From contig NZ_JALJFG010000047.1 of NCBI RefSeq assembly GCF_023242475.1, forward strand, positions 1-38,999: a DNA stretch of 38,999 nt, given 5' to 3'. The notes beneath the pieces were generated by a model. The model had not been told where the DNA came from. It made no database searches and saw nothing but the letters and a program-made list of their open reading frames with translations. This document shows, piece after piece, positions 17,254 to 25,380 of this stretch. Position numbers and translations under genes: made by a program. The number at the start of each line of letters is the position of its first letter. Position 1 is the stretch's first letter. This DNA comes from Pseudomonas sp. MWU15-20650 (GTDB taxonomy: Bacteria; Pseudomonadota; Gammaproteobacteria; Pseudomonadales; Pseudomonadaceae).

Positions 17254-18540
17254 TTACTTGGCAGACTTGATCGCAGCGCCGAGTTTCTTGGCGGTGTCGG
17301 CCGGGTCGGCTTTCGGGTCGTTGATGTAGTTGGTCACGACATCAAAGAACGCGCCTTGTACCGCCAAAGTGGTGGCCATGTTGTGGGCCATACTCGGTTG
17401 CAAGCCGCCAGTCTGGGCGTCGGCAAGGAAATCCTTGGCCGCGGTCTGGGCGCAAGAGTCGAAGCCGAGCTTGTCCATTTCGTGGAGCATGTCGTTACGA
17501 ACGGGGATCGAGCCTTTGTTGATGCTGAAGACTTTCTGGAAGTTTTCACCCAACACGACTTTGGCGATGTCCTGCTGACCGGCCTGGGTACCCTTGTCTT
17601 TGACCTTGAACACCGCCAGGGAGTCGATGTTGTAGGTGAAGGCTTTGTCGGTGCCCGGGAAGGCTACGCACTCATAGTCTTTGCCGGCGACTTTCTTGGC
17701 AGCCGTCCATTCGGACTTGGCCCAGTCACCCATGATCTGCATACCGGCCTTGCCGTTGATGACTTTGCCGGCTTCGAGGTTCCAGTCCTGGCCTTTGCCG
17801 TCAACGTCCATATAGGTCGCGACTTTCTTCAGCTCGGTCAGCGCCTTGACCATCTCCGGGCCGGTCAGTGCAGCGTTGTCCAGGTCGACCAGGGCTTTCT
17901 TGTAGCCATCGGCCCCCATCACCGACAGGACCACCGCTTCAAATACGGTGCTGTCCTGCCAAGGCTGGCCGCCGTGGGCGAGCGCAATGAAGCCCGCCGC
18001 TTTCAGCTTGTCGCCGGCGGCGTAGAACTCTTCGAGGGTGGTCGGGTTCTTGGTGATACCGGCTTTCTTGAAGACGGCCGGGTTGATCCACAGCCAGTTG
18101 ACGCGGTGGATGTTGACCGGTACGGCGACGTAGTTGCCGTCGTACTTCACGGTGTCGGAGACTTTCTTGTCGAGCAGGGAATCCCACTTCTCTTCTTTAG
18201 CGACGTCTTTGAGCACGTCAGTGTCGAGCAGGCCGGTGGACGCCCATTCCTGGATGTCGGGGCCCTTGATCTGGGCAACGCCAGGTGGGTTGCCGGCGAC
18301 CGCGCGGCTTTTCAGCACGGTCATGGCCGTGGCGCCACCGCCACCTGCGACGGCACCGTCTTTCCAGGTGAAGCCGTCTTTCTCAACTTGGGCCTTCAGG
18401 ACATCCACGGCCGCCTTTTCACCGCCGGACGTCCACCAATGCACCACTTCAACCGTCCCTTTCGAGTCGGCTGCAAATACACTGAGGGGAAACATCGAGG
18501 CAATGGAAATAGCGACGGCGAGGCGATTAATCGCGTTCAT
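17254..18540 (-). CDS. gltB: Glucose ABC transporter substrate-binding protein GltB
   Basis: Periplasmic glucose-binding protein, 428 residues, of the family 1 extracellular solute-binding proteins. A signal peptide (residues 1-23, ending LSVFA) precedes the mature start ADSKGTVEVVHWWTSGGEKAA, the usual opening of this family. The aromatic-rich pocket segments (HWWTSGG, VNWLWINP, GGQPWQDSTVFE) suit sugar stacking. It is the first transporter gene, under the duplicated promoter module, and is followed by an intercistronic hairpin that may raise its level over the membrane subunits. Confidence 0.93.
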   Translation of the reverse strand: MNAINRLAVAISIASMFPLSVFAADSKGTVEVVHWWTSGGEKAAVDVLKAQVEKDGFTWKDGAVAGGGGATAMTVLKSRAVAGNPPGVAQIKGPDIQEWASTGLLDTDVLKDVAKEEKWDSLLDKKVSDTVKYDGNYVAVPVNIHRVNWLWINPAVFKKAGITKNPTTLEEFYAAGDKLKAAGFIALAHGGQPWQDSTVFEAVVLSVMGADGYKKALVDLDNAALTGPEMVKALTELKKVATYMDVDGKGQDWNLEAGKVINGKAGMQIMGDWAKSEWTAAKKVAGKDYECVAFPGTDKAFTYNIDSLAVFKVKDKGTQAGQQDIAKVVLGENFQKVFSINKGSIPVRNDMLHEMDKLGFDSCAQTAAKDFLADAQTGGLQPSMAHNMATTLAVQGAFFDVVTNYINDPKADPADTAKKLGAAIKSAK

Positions 18541-18594
18541 CTGAGTACCTTTTCTTGTTGTTATGCATGCAAGTCTAGAGCTTGCGCTGCACGG

Positions 18595-18660
18595 AGTTTA
18601 AACATGGATTTTAAAGGCGCAGGTAACAAAGGGACGTACAAATGTCACCACTTTGTGACA
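18595..18660 (-). promoter_or_regulatory. gltB promoter and operator module
   Basis: On the minus strand a -10-like TAAACT (18595-18600) lies 16 bp from a -35-like GCGCAG complement (18617-18622). Directly upstream are GTTAC (18623-18627) and an inverted repeat TGTCAC-N6-GTGACA (18643-18660) that overlaps the stop codon of the upstream epimerase gene. The whole 66 bp aligns without gaps to 19939-20004, 45 positions identical. The operator sits just upstream of -35, an activator position. Confidence 0.7.
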
Positions 18661-19904
18661 TAGCTGCCCCGACCTAAAGCACTGGCCAGGCTCGGTGACA
18701 AGGGTAGTACAGGCAGCACGACCGCTTGCCAGGCATGGTACAGGTCCGGTTTGCCTCCCCAGATCTTGCTGCTGGGTTGGTTGTGCGGGCTGAGTTCGTG
18801 GTGCCAACTGCCGTTGATACGGTCGATAAAGTGGGTTTCACAAAACTCCCAGAACCGGCGGTACCAAATCTCGTAATGCAACTCGCCGGTACGCTTGAGC
18901 AACGCTTGCGCTGCGGCGCTGGCTTCGGCATGGGTCCAGTGCAGGCGTTCGCGTACCACCGGGCGCTGGTTCCAGTCCAGGGTGTAGACGATGCCCGGGG
19001 CGCCGTCGACGGCCCAGGCATACTCGCAGGCGCTGGCGAACAAGCCTTTGGCGTCGCTCACCAGCCAGTCTGGCGTGGCCAGCCCGGCCTGCAGGCGCGC
19101 GGCTTCCAGGTGCAGCACCAGCCGCGCCCATTCGAAACCATGGCCGGGGGTGATGCCGTAAGGGCGGAAGCCATCGGCGGGGTTGTCTTCGTTGTAGCCG
19201 CGCAGCGGCTTCCACGCAGCGTCGAAATGCTCGATCACCATGAACTGGTTACCCGCTGCATGGGTGTGGATCACACGCTCGACGATGCGCAGCGCGCGGT
19301 CCAGCCAACGCGTGTCACCGGTGACATCGGCCAGGGCCAGGAACGCTTCCGTGGCGTGCATGTTGCTGTTGGCGCCGCGATAGGCTTCGACGCCGCGCCA
19401 GTCCCGGGCAAAGGATTCGAGCATTACGCCCTCCTCCTCGCTCCAGAAAAATTGGTCGATGATAGGCACGGCGTCGTTCAACAAGGCCTGCGCACCGGGG
19501 GCGCCGGCCACCACGGCCGAGCTCGCCGCCAGCGCGACAAACGCGTGCAGGTAAGCCGCTTTACCTGTGTTGCCATCAACGGCCTGGGGGGTGGCAAACC
19601 AGCCACCGTGCTCATGATCGCGCAGTGGGCCACTGAGGGCTGTCACTCCGTGTTCGACCAGCTCGGCATAGCCGGGCAGCCCCATGGCCTGGGCCATGGC
19701 GAAGCTGTGGGTCATGCGTGCGGTGTTCATGGTTTCAGCGCGAGCATCGGCCGGCAGTTGGCCTTTGTCGTCCAGGTTGCCGAAACCGTCCGGCAAGCGA
19801 GAAGCCTTGGCAAAGGCCAGCAGGCGTTGGCCTTCGGCGGCAAGCCAGGCGTGATGGGCAGGTGCATTCAGCCAACTGCTGGCAGGCAGTGGTTGCGTGG
19901 TCAT
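18645..19904 (-). CDS. AGE-family sugar epimerase/isomerase (mannose isomerase-like)
   Basis: A 419-residue (alpha/alpha)6-barrel protein of the N-acylglucosamine 2-epimerase family, YihS/mannose-isomerase branch. The two expected catalytic histidines are His255 in TPGHGFEW and His390 in DLYHAWQ, with TARMTHSFAMA near residue 61 and SNMHATEAFLAL near 181 completing the pocket. A likely reaction is mannose-fructose or related aldose-ketose interconversion, but the substrate cannot be fixed from sequence. It is the first gene of the glucose-uptake series and has the same promoter module as gltB. There is no signal peptide, so it acts in the cytoplasm. Confidence 0.85.
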   Translation of the reverse strand: MTTQPLPASSWLNAPAHHAWLAAEGQRLLAFAKASRLPDGFGNLDDKGQLPADARAETMNTARMTHSFAMAQAMGLPGYAELVEHGVTALSGPLRDHEHGGWFATPQAVDGNTGKAAYLHAFVALAASSAVVAGAPGAQALLNDAVPIIDQFFWSEEEGVMLESFARDWRGVEAYRGANSNMHATEAFLALADVTGDTRWLDRALRIVERVIHTHAAGNQFMVIEHFDAAWKPLRGYNEDNPADGFRPYGITPGHGFEWARLVLHLEAARLQAGLATPDWLVSDAKGLFASACEYAWAVDGAPGIVYTLDWNQRPVVRERLHWTHAEASAAAQALLKRTGELHYEIWYRRFWEFCETHFIDRINGSWHHELSPHNQPSSKIWGGKPDLYHAWQAVVLPVLPLSPSLASALGRGSYVTKW

Positions 19905-19938
19905 GGGTGGCCCTTATTATTTTTTATGGGATGACCGA

Positions 19939-20004
19939 AGTCTAAACAAGGGCGCGGGAGGGGCAAGTAACGAAGGGGAAGGGAAATGTCACCAGCTGGT
20001 GACA
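19939..20004 (-). promoter_or_regulatory. Promoter and operator module of the AGE gene
   Basis: On the minus strand: perfect palindrome TGTCACCAGCTGGTGACA (19987-20004), GTTAC (19967-19971) two helical turns further on, -35-like TTGCCC (19961-19966), 16-bp spacer, -10-like TAGACT (19939-19944). The arrangement and spacings equal those before gltB. A response regulator such as GltR is a plausible binder, but I do not know its site in this species. Confidence 0.7.
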
Positions 20005-20061
20005 ATCAAGCTTCTTTTAAGAGCACACACTGAATGAGATCCATCTGATCCATAAACATCC

Positions 20062-20150
20062 AAATGTGTGGGGCTTGCTCCCGATGGTGGTGGATCAGTC
20101 AGTTTATCTGTAGCTGACCCACGGCCATCGGGAGCAAGCCCCCTCCCACT
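20062..20150. repeat. REPIN (inverted REP pair)
   Basis: AAATGTGTGGGGCTTGCTCC leads into CCCGATGG, and the inverted partner CCATCGGGAGCAAGCCCCC followed by TCCCACTG closes the element, with about 35 bp between. It lies between the AGE gene and the coiled-coil protein gene. Confidence 0.85.
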
Positions 20151-20181
20151 GTTTAATCTGATTTACAGCTCACAACCCCGA

Positions 20182-21006
20182 TCATTGACCCAGCGGCGTG
20201 ACCGTCGCCGGTGCATTCAGGCGCTGGTTCAGGTTCTGTACCTGGCTCTGCAGGGTGGTGATATTGCGAGTGGTCTGGATGCGGAACACGTCGAACTCTT
20301 TGTTGGTCGGTGCGTCGCTGTTAACGGCCTGGTTTTCCTGCGCGCTCTTGAGTACCAGGAGGTCCTGCTCGAGGCGGGCGATCGCCGCGCTGGGGTTGCC
20401 CTGTTTCTTCAAGGCGGCCACATCAGTGGACAGGTCCTTGGTTTCCGCCTGTGCCGCTTTGAGGCTGGCAACGGCGTCAGTCAGGGCCTGTACCTGGCCT
20501 TGCAGCTTGGCATTGGCGCTCGACAGGTCGTTGGTACTGGCGGCCATTTGCGCCAGGCGCTGATCCAGCTCGCTCGCCTGCCCGGCCACGCCGACTTGCT
20601 GCTTGCCCTGCTCCAGCAATTGGGTTTCCAACTGTTTGATCTGCTGCTTCAGCGCTTCGCTGCCATTGTTGACGTTGGCTTCGCTGGCGACCACCTTGCC
20701 GGAAATGTCCTGCAGGCGCCCCGCCGCTTCCTCGCTGATACGCGCAAAACTTTCCTGGGTGGCAACCAACTGCTGCCCCATCAGGGAGATCTGCTGGAAA
20801 CTCCACCAGGCAAGACCGGCAAAGGCAATCAGCAGCGCGCCGACCAATGCCCACAACGGGCCAGTGCTGGCACTCTTGACCCGGACCACCGGCGCGGTGC
20901 GCGAGCGTACCGAAGTGGCGGGAGTCGGCACGAAATCGTCATCATCCCCAGGGTCGGCCCGCAAGGTGGGAACGTTGTCGAAATCGTCGTTAGCATCGTT
21001 ACGCAT
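20182..21006 (-). CDS. Membrane-anchored coiled-coil protein of unknown function
   Basis: I do not recognise a named family. The 274-residue protein has an acidic disordered N terminus (DDDDF near residue 23), a basic patch, one membrane helix (about 50-70, GPLWALVGALLIAFAGLAWW) and then a long Gln/Ala/Leu-rich coiled coil to about 230, followed by a Pro/Thr tail. The topology predicts a short cytoplasmic head and a periplasmic coiled coil. I start it at 21006, where CAGGG lies upstream, rather than at the end of the longer frame (21069). Its neighbours give no clear function. Confidence 0.75.
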   Translation of the reverse strand: MRNDANDDFDNVPTLRADPGDDDDFVPTPATSVRSRTAPVVRVKSASTGPLWALVGALLIAFAGLAWWSFQQISLMGQQLVATQESFARISEEAAGRLQDISGKVVASEANVNNGSEALKQQIKQLETQLLEQGKQQVGVAGQASELDQRLAQMAASTNDLSSANAKLQGQVQALTDAVASLKAAQAETKDLSTDVAALKKQGNPSAAIARLEQDLLVLKSAQENQAVNSDAPTNKEFDVFRIQTTRNITTLQSQVQNLNQRLNAPATVTPLGQ

Positions 21007-21121
21007 GAATCTACCCTGAATCAATGAGATGGCTAAGCGGCAGGAGTATAAACCGTGCTCCCGACGCATAGGTCGACCCGGAAGCAGGAATTCGGTTCCC
21101 GATGTGTTGCCGGCTGTGAGC

Positions 21122-22120
21122 CTATTTGAGGCTCGGGTCCTGGGCCTTCCACCAACTGCAGAATTCGTCGAGCGCGGTCCACAGGCTGACCTTGGGCTCG
21201 TAGTCGAGATAATGCCTCGCCCGGCTGATATCGAGGGTGAAATCTTTGTTCATCACCTGCATGCCCAGGCGCGACAACGCCGGCTCCGGGCGCCCCGGCC
21301 ACATCGCGCAGAACGCCTCGTTCAACGCCGCCACGCTGTAGGAAAAACCGTAGGACCGATAACGGGTCACTTGGGGCATGTCCATTTGCCGCATCACGTA
21401 GTTCACTACATCCCACACCGGCACCGGCGCACCATTACTGATGTTGTAGGCTTTGCCCAAGGCCGAGCCGGTGGCAAGCAAGCTGCTGAGCAGCGCTTCG
21501 TTGAGGTTGTGGATGCTGGTGAAGTCGACCTTGTTCAGGCCATCACCCACAATCGCCAGGCGATTCTTGCGCTGCATTTTCAGCAGGCGGGGGAAGATGC
21601 TCATGTCACCGGCGCCAGTCACAAAGCGCGGGCGCAAGGCCAGTACTTCAAGGCCGAATTCCTGGGCACCGAACACCTTTTGTTCAGCCAGGTATTTGGT
21701 GGCGGCATAGGGATGTTTGAAGCGCTTGGGCACTTGTTCTTCGGTCAGCCCCAAGTGATCGCGGCCGTCAAAGTAGATCGACGGCGACGACAGGTGTACC
21801 AGGCGCCCGACGCGTTGCTTGAGGCAGGCTTCGACGACGTTTTCGGTGACCAGCACGTTACCTTGATGAAAGTCCTGATATTTTCCCCACAGCCCGACGG
21901 CGCCGGCGCAATGCACCACGGCTTCGACATCGTGGCAGAGGTCGCGCACCAGGTCGGCATCATTCAAATCACCCTGGATAAACTCGGCACCGCGCCGAAT
22001 CAGGTGTTCCACACCCTCGGCGCGTCGCCCGTTGACCCGCACGTCCAGGCCCTGCTCCAGGGCGAAACGTGCAAAGCGCCCGCCGATGAAGCCGCTTGCG
22101 CCGGTGACCAGAATTTTCAT
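21122..22120 (-). CDS. NAD-dependent epimerase/dehydratase (extended SDR)
   Basis: A 332-residue extended short-chain dehydrogenase with the Rossmann motif GASGFIGG (residues 7-14), acidic-neighbour segment DLNDADLV, and the catalytic YAATK (Tyr-x3-Lys) preceded by LSSPSIYFDG. The C-terminal half resembles 3-beta-hydroxysteroid-dehydrogenase/isomerase-like SDRs, so a hydroxy-lipid or sugar substrate is possible. A strong AGGAGG precedes the ATG at 22120, which rules out the longer frame. It lies downstream of argP in the same direction but beyond an inverted repeat. Confidence 0.83.
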   Translation of the reverse strand: MKILVTGASGFIGGRFARFALEQGLDVRVNGRRAEGVEHLIRRGAEFIQGDLNDADLVRDLCHDVEAVVHCAGAVGLWGKYQDFHQGNVLVTENVVEACLKQRVGRLVHLSSPSIYFDGRDHLGLTEEQVPKRFKHPYAATKYLAEQKVFGAQEFGLEVLALRPRFVTGAGDMSIFPRLLKMQRKNRLAIVGDGLNKVDFTSIHNLNEALLSSLLATGSALGKAYNISNGAPVPVWDVVNYVMRQMDMPQVTRYRSYGFSYSVAALNEAFCAMWPGRPEPALSRLGMQVMNKDFTLDISRARHYLDYEPKVSLWTALDEFCSWWKAQDPSLK

Positions 22121-22145
22121 GAAGCCTCCTACGGATGCAGCTGAA

Positions 22146-22216
22146 AGCGCCAAGCTTAAAGCTGCAAGTTAAAAACGATCTGCGAGTTCTTCACTTGCAG
22201 CTTGCAGCTTGACGCT
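22146..22216. repeat. Inverted AAGCTGCAAG repeat
   Basis: The arm at 22146-22169 (ending AAGCTGCAAGT) matches the reverse complement of 22193-22216 at about 20 of 24 positions. It fills the gap between argP and the SDR gene and may terminate or punctuate transcription. Similar AAGCTGCAAGCTTCAAGC strings are common between Pseudomonas genes. Confidence 0.7.
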
Positions 22217-22218
22217 TG

Positions 22219-23115
22219 TCACTGCTGATAGGGCACCAACCATTGGCCACACGCCTGGGCCAGGTGGTCGGTCAACAGCCCCAACAATTGTCCACCACTG
22301 CGCCAATGATGCCAGTACAACGGCACATCGATGGGCTTATCTGGCAACAACTCGACTAATACGCCGGTTTCCAGCTGATCGCGTACCTGCAATTCGGGCA
22401 CCAACCCCCAGCCCAGGCCGGCTTCCGTCAGGCGAATAAAACCTTCGGATGACGGGCACAAATGGTGTTCGAAACCACCGTCCACCCCCAGGGACGCGAG
22501 GTAACGGTGCTGTAGGAAATCATCAGGGCCAAACACCAGCGCGGGTGTGCGTGCCAATTGATCGGCACGCACACCTTCAGGAAAATGCCGCGCAATAAAG
22601 GTCGGGCTGGCCAGCGCCCGATAGCGCATCGCGCCCAGCAACAGGCTGCGCGCACCCGCCACCGGGCGCTCACTGGCGCAGATGCACGCCGCCACTTCGC
22701 CGGCGCGCATGCGTTTGAGGCCGACCGTCTGGTCTTCCACGACCAAGTCCAGCAGCACATGCTGCTCGGCACAAAAGTCGCTGACCGCCTCGGCCCACCA
22801 CGTGGCGAGACTGTCGGCATTCAAAGCAATGCGCAGGCGTTCGGGCATGCCCTCCTCATCCAGCGCCGGCACCTGGCTTTGCAGGTCGCGTTCCAGCAAA
22901 CGCACCTGTTGCACATGGTTGAGCAAGCGCCGGCCAATATCCGTGGGGGTCGGCGGCGAAGCCCTGACCAGCACCGGTTGGCCGATACGTGCCTCCAGCA
23001 ACTTGATGCGCTGGGAAATGGCGGACTGCGACAGCCCCAACACCTGGGCTGCACGTTCGAAGCCAGCCTGTTCTACCACCGCCGCCAGGGCGGAGAGCAA
23101 TTTATAGTCGAACAT
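22219..23115 (-). CDS. argP: LysR-family regulator ArgP
   Basis: LysR-type activator, 298 residues, of the ArgP/IciA branch, which senses arginine and lysine and activates the exporter gene argO. The N-terminal winged helix (residues 1-60, FERAAQVLGLSQSAISQRIKLLE) fits the family, followed by the two-lobed effector domain. I start at the ATG at 23115 (MFDYKLLSALAAV), the usual ArgP N terminus; the frame stays open to 23334. It is divergent from an ACT-domain gene and argO over a 100-bp space, the expected location of its operator. Confidence 0.9.
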   Translation of the reverse strand: MFDYKLLSALAAVVEQAGFERAAQVLGLSQSAISQRIKLLEARIGQPVLVRASPPTPTDIGRRLLNHVQQVRLLERDLQSQVPALDEEGMPERLRIALNADSLATWWAEAVSDFCAEQHVLLDLVVEDQTVGLKRMRAGEVAACICASERPVAGARSLLLGAMRYRALASPTFIARHFPEGVRADQLARTPALVFGPDDFLQHRYLASLGVDGGFEHHLCPSSEGFIRLTEAGLGWGLVPELQVRDQLETGVLVELLPDKPIDVPLYWHHWRSGGQLLGLLTDHLAQACGQWLVPYQQ

Positions 23116-23215
23116 CAGTTTCTCTAATGAGCGATCAGCAATATTTGTTTTTCTTATACAGCTTGACCCATGAGAATGACCAGCATTGCTTCTCTCTCTT
23201 TTCAAGGAACCTCCT

Positions 23216-23617
23216 ATGGCTGGCGAAACCGCCCTGGCAACCCTGCTGCGCAGCATGAGCCCGCATCTGAATGCGGGTGAATACGTGTTCTGCACCCTGC
23301 CCGACCACCGTCTACCCGAAGGTTGCGAGGTCATCGGCAGTTTTCGTGAACAAGAAGGGCTGACGCTGATTGTCGAGCGCCAACAGGCTGAACGCGCCGG
23401 GTTGGGCTTTGACTATATAGCCGCCTGGATCACCTTGAACGTGCACTCAGCCCTCGAAGCCGTGGGCCTGACCGCGGCCTTCGCCAGTGCGCTCGGCCAG
23501 GCCGGTATCAGCTGCAACGTGATCGCCGGCTATTACCACGACCATCTGTTTGTCGGCCGTGCCGATGCCGAACGGGCCATGGATGTATTACGCCAATTGG
23601 CAGCGAACGCGGAGTAA
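23216..23617 (+). CDS. ACT-domain protein
   Basis: A 133-residue protein with the fold signature of a small ACT (amino-acid-binding) domain family: an N-terminal helix (ETALATLLRSM), the strand VFCTLP, FREQEGLTLIVE, and then a C-terminal ACT-like half, ISCNVIAGYYHDHLFVGRADAERAMDVL. The role is unknown; ACT domains usually bind amino acids. AAGGA lies upstream of the ATG at 23216. It is 5 bp before argO, which makes one transcript controlled from the argP side, and suggests an amino-acid-sensing accessory to export. Confidence 0.82.
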   Translation: MAGETALATLLRSMSPHLNAGEYVFCTLPDHRLPEGCEVIGSFREQEGLTLIVERQQAERAGLGFDYIAAWITLNVHSALEAVGLTAAFASALGQAGISCNVIAGYYHDHLFVGRADAERAMDVLRQLAANAE

Positions 23618-23622
23618 ATCCT

Positions 23623-24222
23623 ATGTGGCAAAGTTATGTGAACGGGCTGTTAGTGGCCCTCGGCCTGATCATGGCGATCGGCACCCAGAATGCTTTTGTG
23701 TTGGCGCAAAGCCTGCGCCGTGAACATCACCTGCCGGTGGCGGCGCTGTGTATCGTGTGCGACGCCATCCTGGTAGCCGCCGGGGTATTCGGCCTGGCCA
23801 CGGTGTTGGCGCAAAACCCGCTGTTGCTGGCAATCGCTCGCTGGGGCGGCGCAGCGTTCCTGTTGTGGTATGGCACCTTGGCGTTGCGCCGGGCATTTTC
23901 GAAACAAAGCCTGGAGCAAGGCGAAAACCTCAAGGTACGTTCATTGCGTGCCGTGTTGCTCAGTGCCTTGGCGGTGACGCTGCTCAATCCGCACGTGTAC
24001 CTGGATACGGTGCTGCTGATTGGCTCATTGGGCGCTCAACAAACCGAGCCCGGTGCGTATGTGGCAGGCGCCGCCAGCGCTTCGTTCCTGTGGTTTGCCA
24101 CCCTCGCGCTGGGGGCGGCGTGGTTGGCACCGTGGCTCGCGCGCCCCGCCACCTGGCGCCTGCTGGATCTTCTGGTCGCCGTGATGATGTTCTGCGTAGC
24201 CTATCAATTGATCAGCGCCTGA
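23623..24222 (+). CDS. argO: LysE/ArgO-family amino acid exporter
   Basis: A 199-residue inner-membrane exporter of the LysE family with six predicted helices. The family signature GTQNAFVLAQSLRREH follows the first helix (residues 21-36), and the second conserved region is LLNPHVYLDTV near 124. It should expel arginine and related basic amino acids. Position beside argP, with argP divergent, supports the argO assignment. It directly follows the ACT-domain gene. Confidence 0.9.
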   Translation: MWQSYVNGLLVALGLIMAIGTQNAFVLAQSLRREHHLPVAALCIVCDAILVAAGVFGLATVLAQNPLLLAIARWGGAAFLLWYGTLALRRAFSKQSLEQGENLKVRSLRAVLLSALAVTLLNPHVYLDTVLLIGSLGAQQTEPGAYVAGAASASFLWFATLALGAAWLAPWLARPATWRLLDLLVAVMMFCVAYQLISA

Positions 24223-24400
24223 GGATTATTCCAAAACGCTCTGGAACCTCTATCCCACACAGTTGTTGCGTGGTTTTGCCGCAACCCCGGTGCTATGATC
24301 CGGACCCTGCGCCGCAAAGAGTACAAACTCCCCGGCGCTTGTTTGGCCGCCCGTGATCGGCCTTGCGCTCACCGCAACTGACCTGATTAGGAGAATCATC

Positions 24401-24997
24401 ATGGCTTTCGAATTGCCGCCGCTGCCCTACGCACACGATGCCCTGCAGCCGCACATCTCCAAGGAAACCTTGGAATACCACCACGACAAGCACCACAACA
24501 CCTATGTCGTGAACCTGAACAACCTGGTGCCAGGCACCGAGTTCGAAGGCAAGACCCTGGAAGAGATCATCAAATCCTCGTCGGGCGGCATCTTCAACAA
24601 CGCCGCTCAGGTCTGGAACCACACCTTCTACTGGAACTGCCTGGCGCCAAACGCCGGTGGCCAACCTACCGGCGCACTTGGCGATGCCATCAACGCTGCG
24701 TTCGGCTCGTTCGACAAGTTCAAGGAAGAGTTCACCAAGACGTCCGTCGGCACCTTCGGTTCCGGCTGGGGCTGGCTGGTGAAAAAGGCTGACGGTTCCC
24801 TGGCCCTGGCCAGCACCATCGGCGCCGGCAACCCGCTGACCAGCGGTGATACCCCGCTGCTGACCTGCGACGTCTGGGAACACGCCTACTACATCGACTA
24901 CCGCAACCTGCGTCCAAAGTATGTGGAAGCGTTCTGGAACCTGGTCAACTGGAAGTTCGTGGCTGAGCAGTTCGAAGGCAAGACCTTCACTGCGTAA
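24401..24997 (+). CDS. sodB: Superoxide dismutase, Fe type
   Basis: Cytosolic superoxide dismutase of 198 residues. Metal ligands are in YHHDKHH (near residue 26), VWNHTFYW (near 74) and CDVWEHAYYIDYRN (Asp and His near 157 and 161). The AQVWNHTFYW and AFGS segments favour iron over manganese. There is no signal peptide. TAGGAG lies upstream of the ATG, and an intrinsic terminator follows. In P. aeruginosa sodB also lies between the argO-type transporter and bifA. Confidence 0.95.
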   Translation: MAFELPPLPYAHDALQPHISKETLEYHHDKHHNTYVVNLNNLVPGTEFEGKTLEEIIKSSSGGIFNNAAQVWNHTFYWNCLAPNAGGQPTGALGDAINAAFGSFDKFKEEFTKTSVGTFGSGWGWLVKKADGSLALASTIGAGNPLTSGDTPLLTCDVWEHAYYIDYRNLRPKYVEAFWNLVNWKFVAEQFEGKTFTA

Positions 24998-25017
24998 GTA
25001 ACGCTTGCAGTAGAAAG

Positions 25018-25041
25018 AGCCCGGCAAATGCCGGGCTTTTT
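25018..25041 (+). terminator. Rho-independent terminator of sodB
   Basis: AGCCCGGC-AAAT-GCCGGGCT followed by TTTT, 20 bp after the sodB stop codon. Confidence 0.9.
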
Positions 25042-25146
25042 CATGCGCAACAAAATTAGTCACCCCCGCCCCGGAACTCAGTCATCGTTCTTCGCCACAT
25101 AATCAGCGAGAGGAGTTGATCTCTCTTACCTGTCGGAGAAATAACA

Positions 25147-25371
25147 ATGACAATCGGCACATTAGCTTCACTCCCTGTGGTGGGCGACCTGTTAAAAACA
25201 GCACTTCCTGCGGTTGGCGATATCGTCAAAGCGGTCACGCCATTGATCCAACCCTTCGCAGATGCCCTGGCTAAGAAGATAGGAGGCGAGGCGCAGGACG
25301 CCTCAAGCAAATCCATTGAGTTCTCCAAAGACTCAGACGCTGAAAAGCTGTCGATTACCTTCAAACAATAA
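25147..25371 (+). CDS. Small protein with an internal 11-residue repeat
   Basis: Unrecognised 74-residue protein. The first half is hydrophobic and amphipathic with two adjacent 11-residue units, LPVVGDLLKTA (residues 9-19) and LPAVGDIVKAV (20-30), then PLIQPFADALAKKI; the second half is polar and Ser/Asp/Lys-rich. No signal peptide or Cys. CGGAG lies eight bases before the ATG, so it is probably translated. It is convergent with another tiny gene (25514-25675) with an inverted repeat between. Function unknown. Confidence 0.6.
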   Translation: MTIGTLASLPVVGDLLKTALPAVGDIVKAVTPLIQPFADALAKKIGGEAQDASSKSIEFSKDSDAEKLSITFKQ

Positions 25372-25380
25372 TCTCCCCCT

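Noticed and set aside
16220..17329. 369-residue plus-strand frame over gltF
   Set aside because: The translation is an Arg/His/Gln-rich low-complexity string, antisense to a clear permease gene.
17356..18663. 435-residue plus-strand frame
   Set aside because: It is antisense to gltB, rich in Val, Gly, His and Asp as typical for shadow frames, with no motif.
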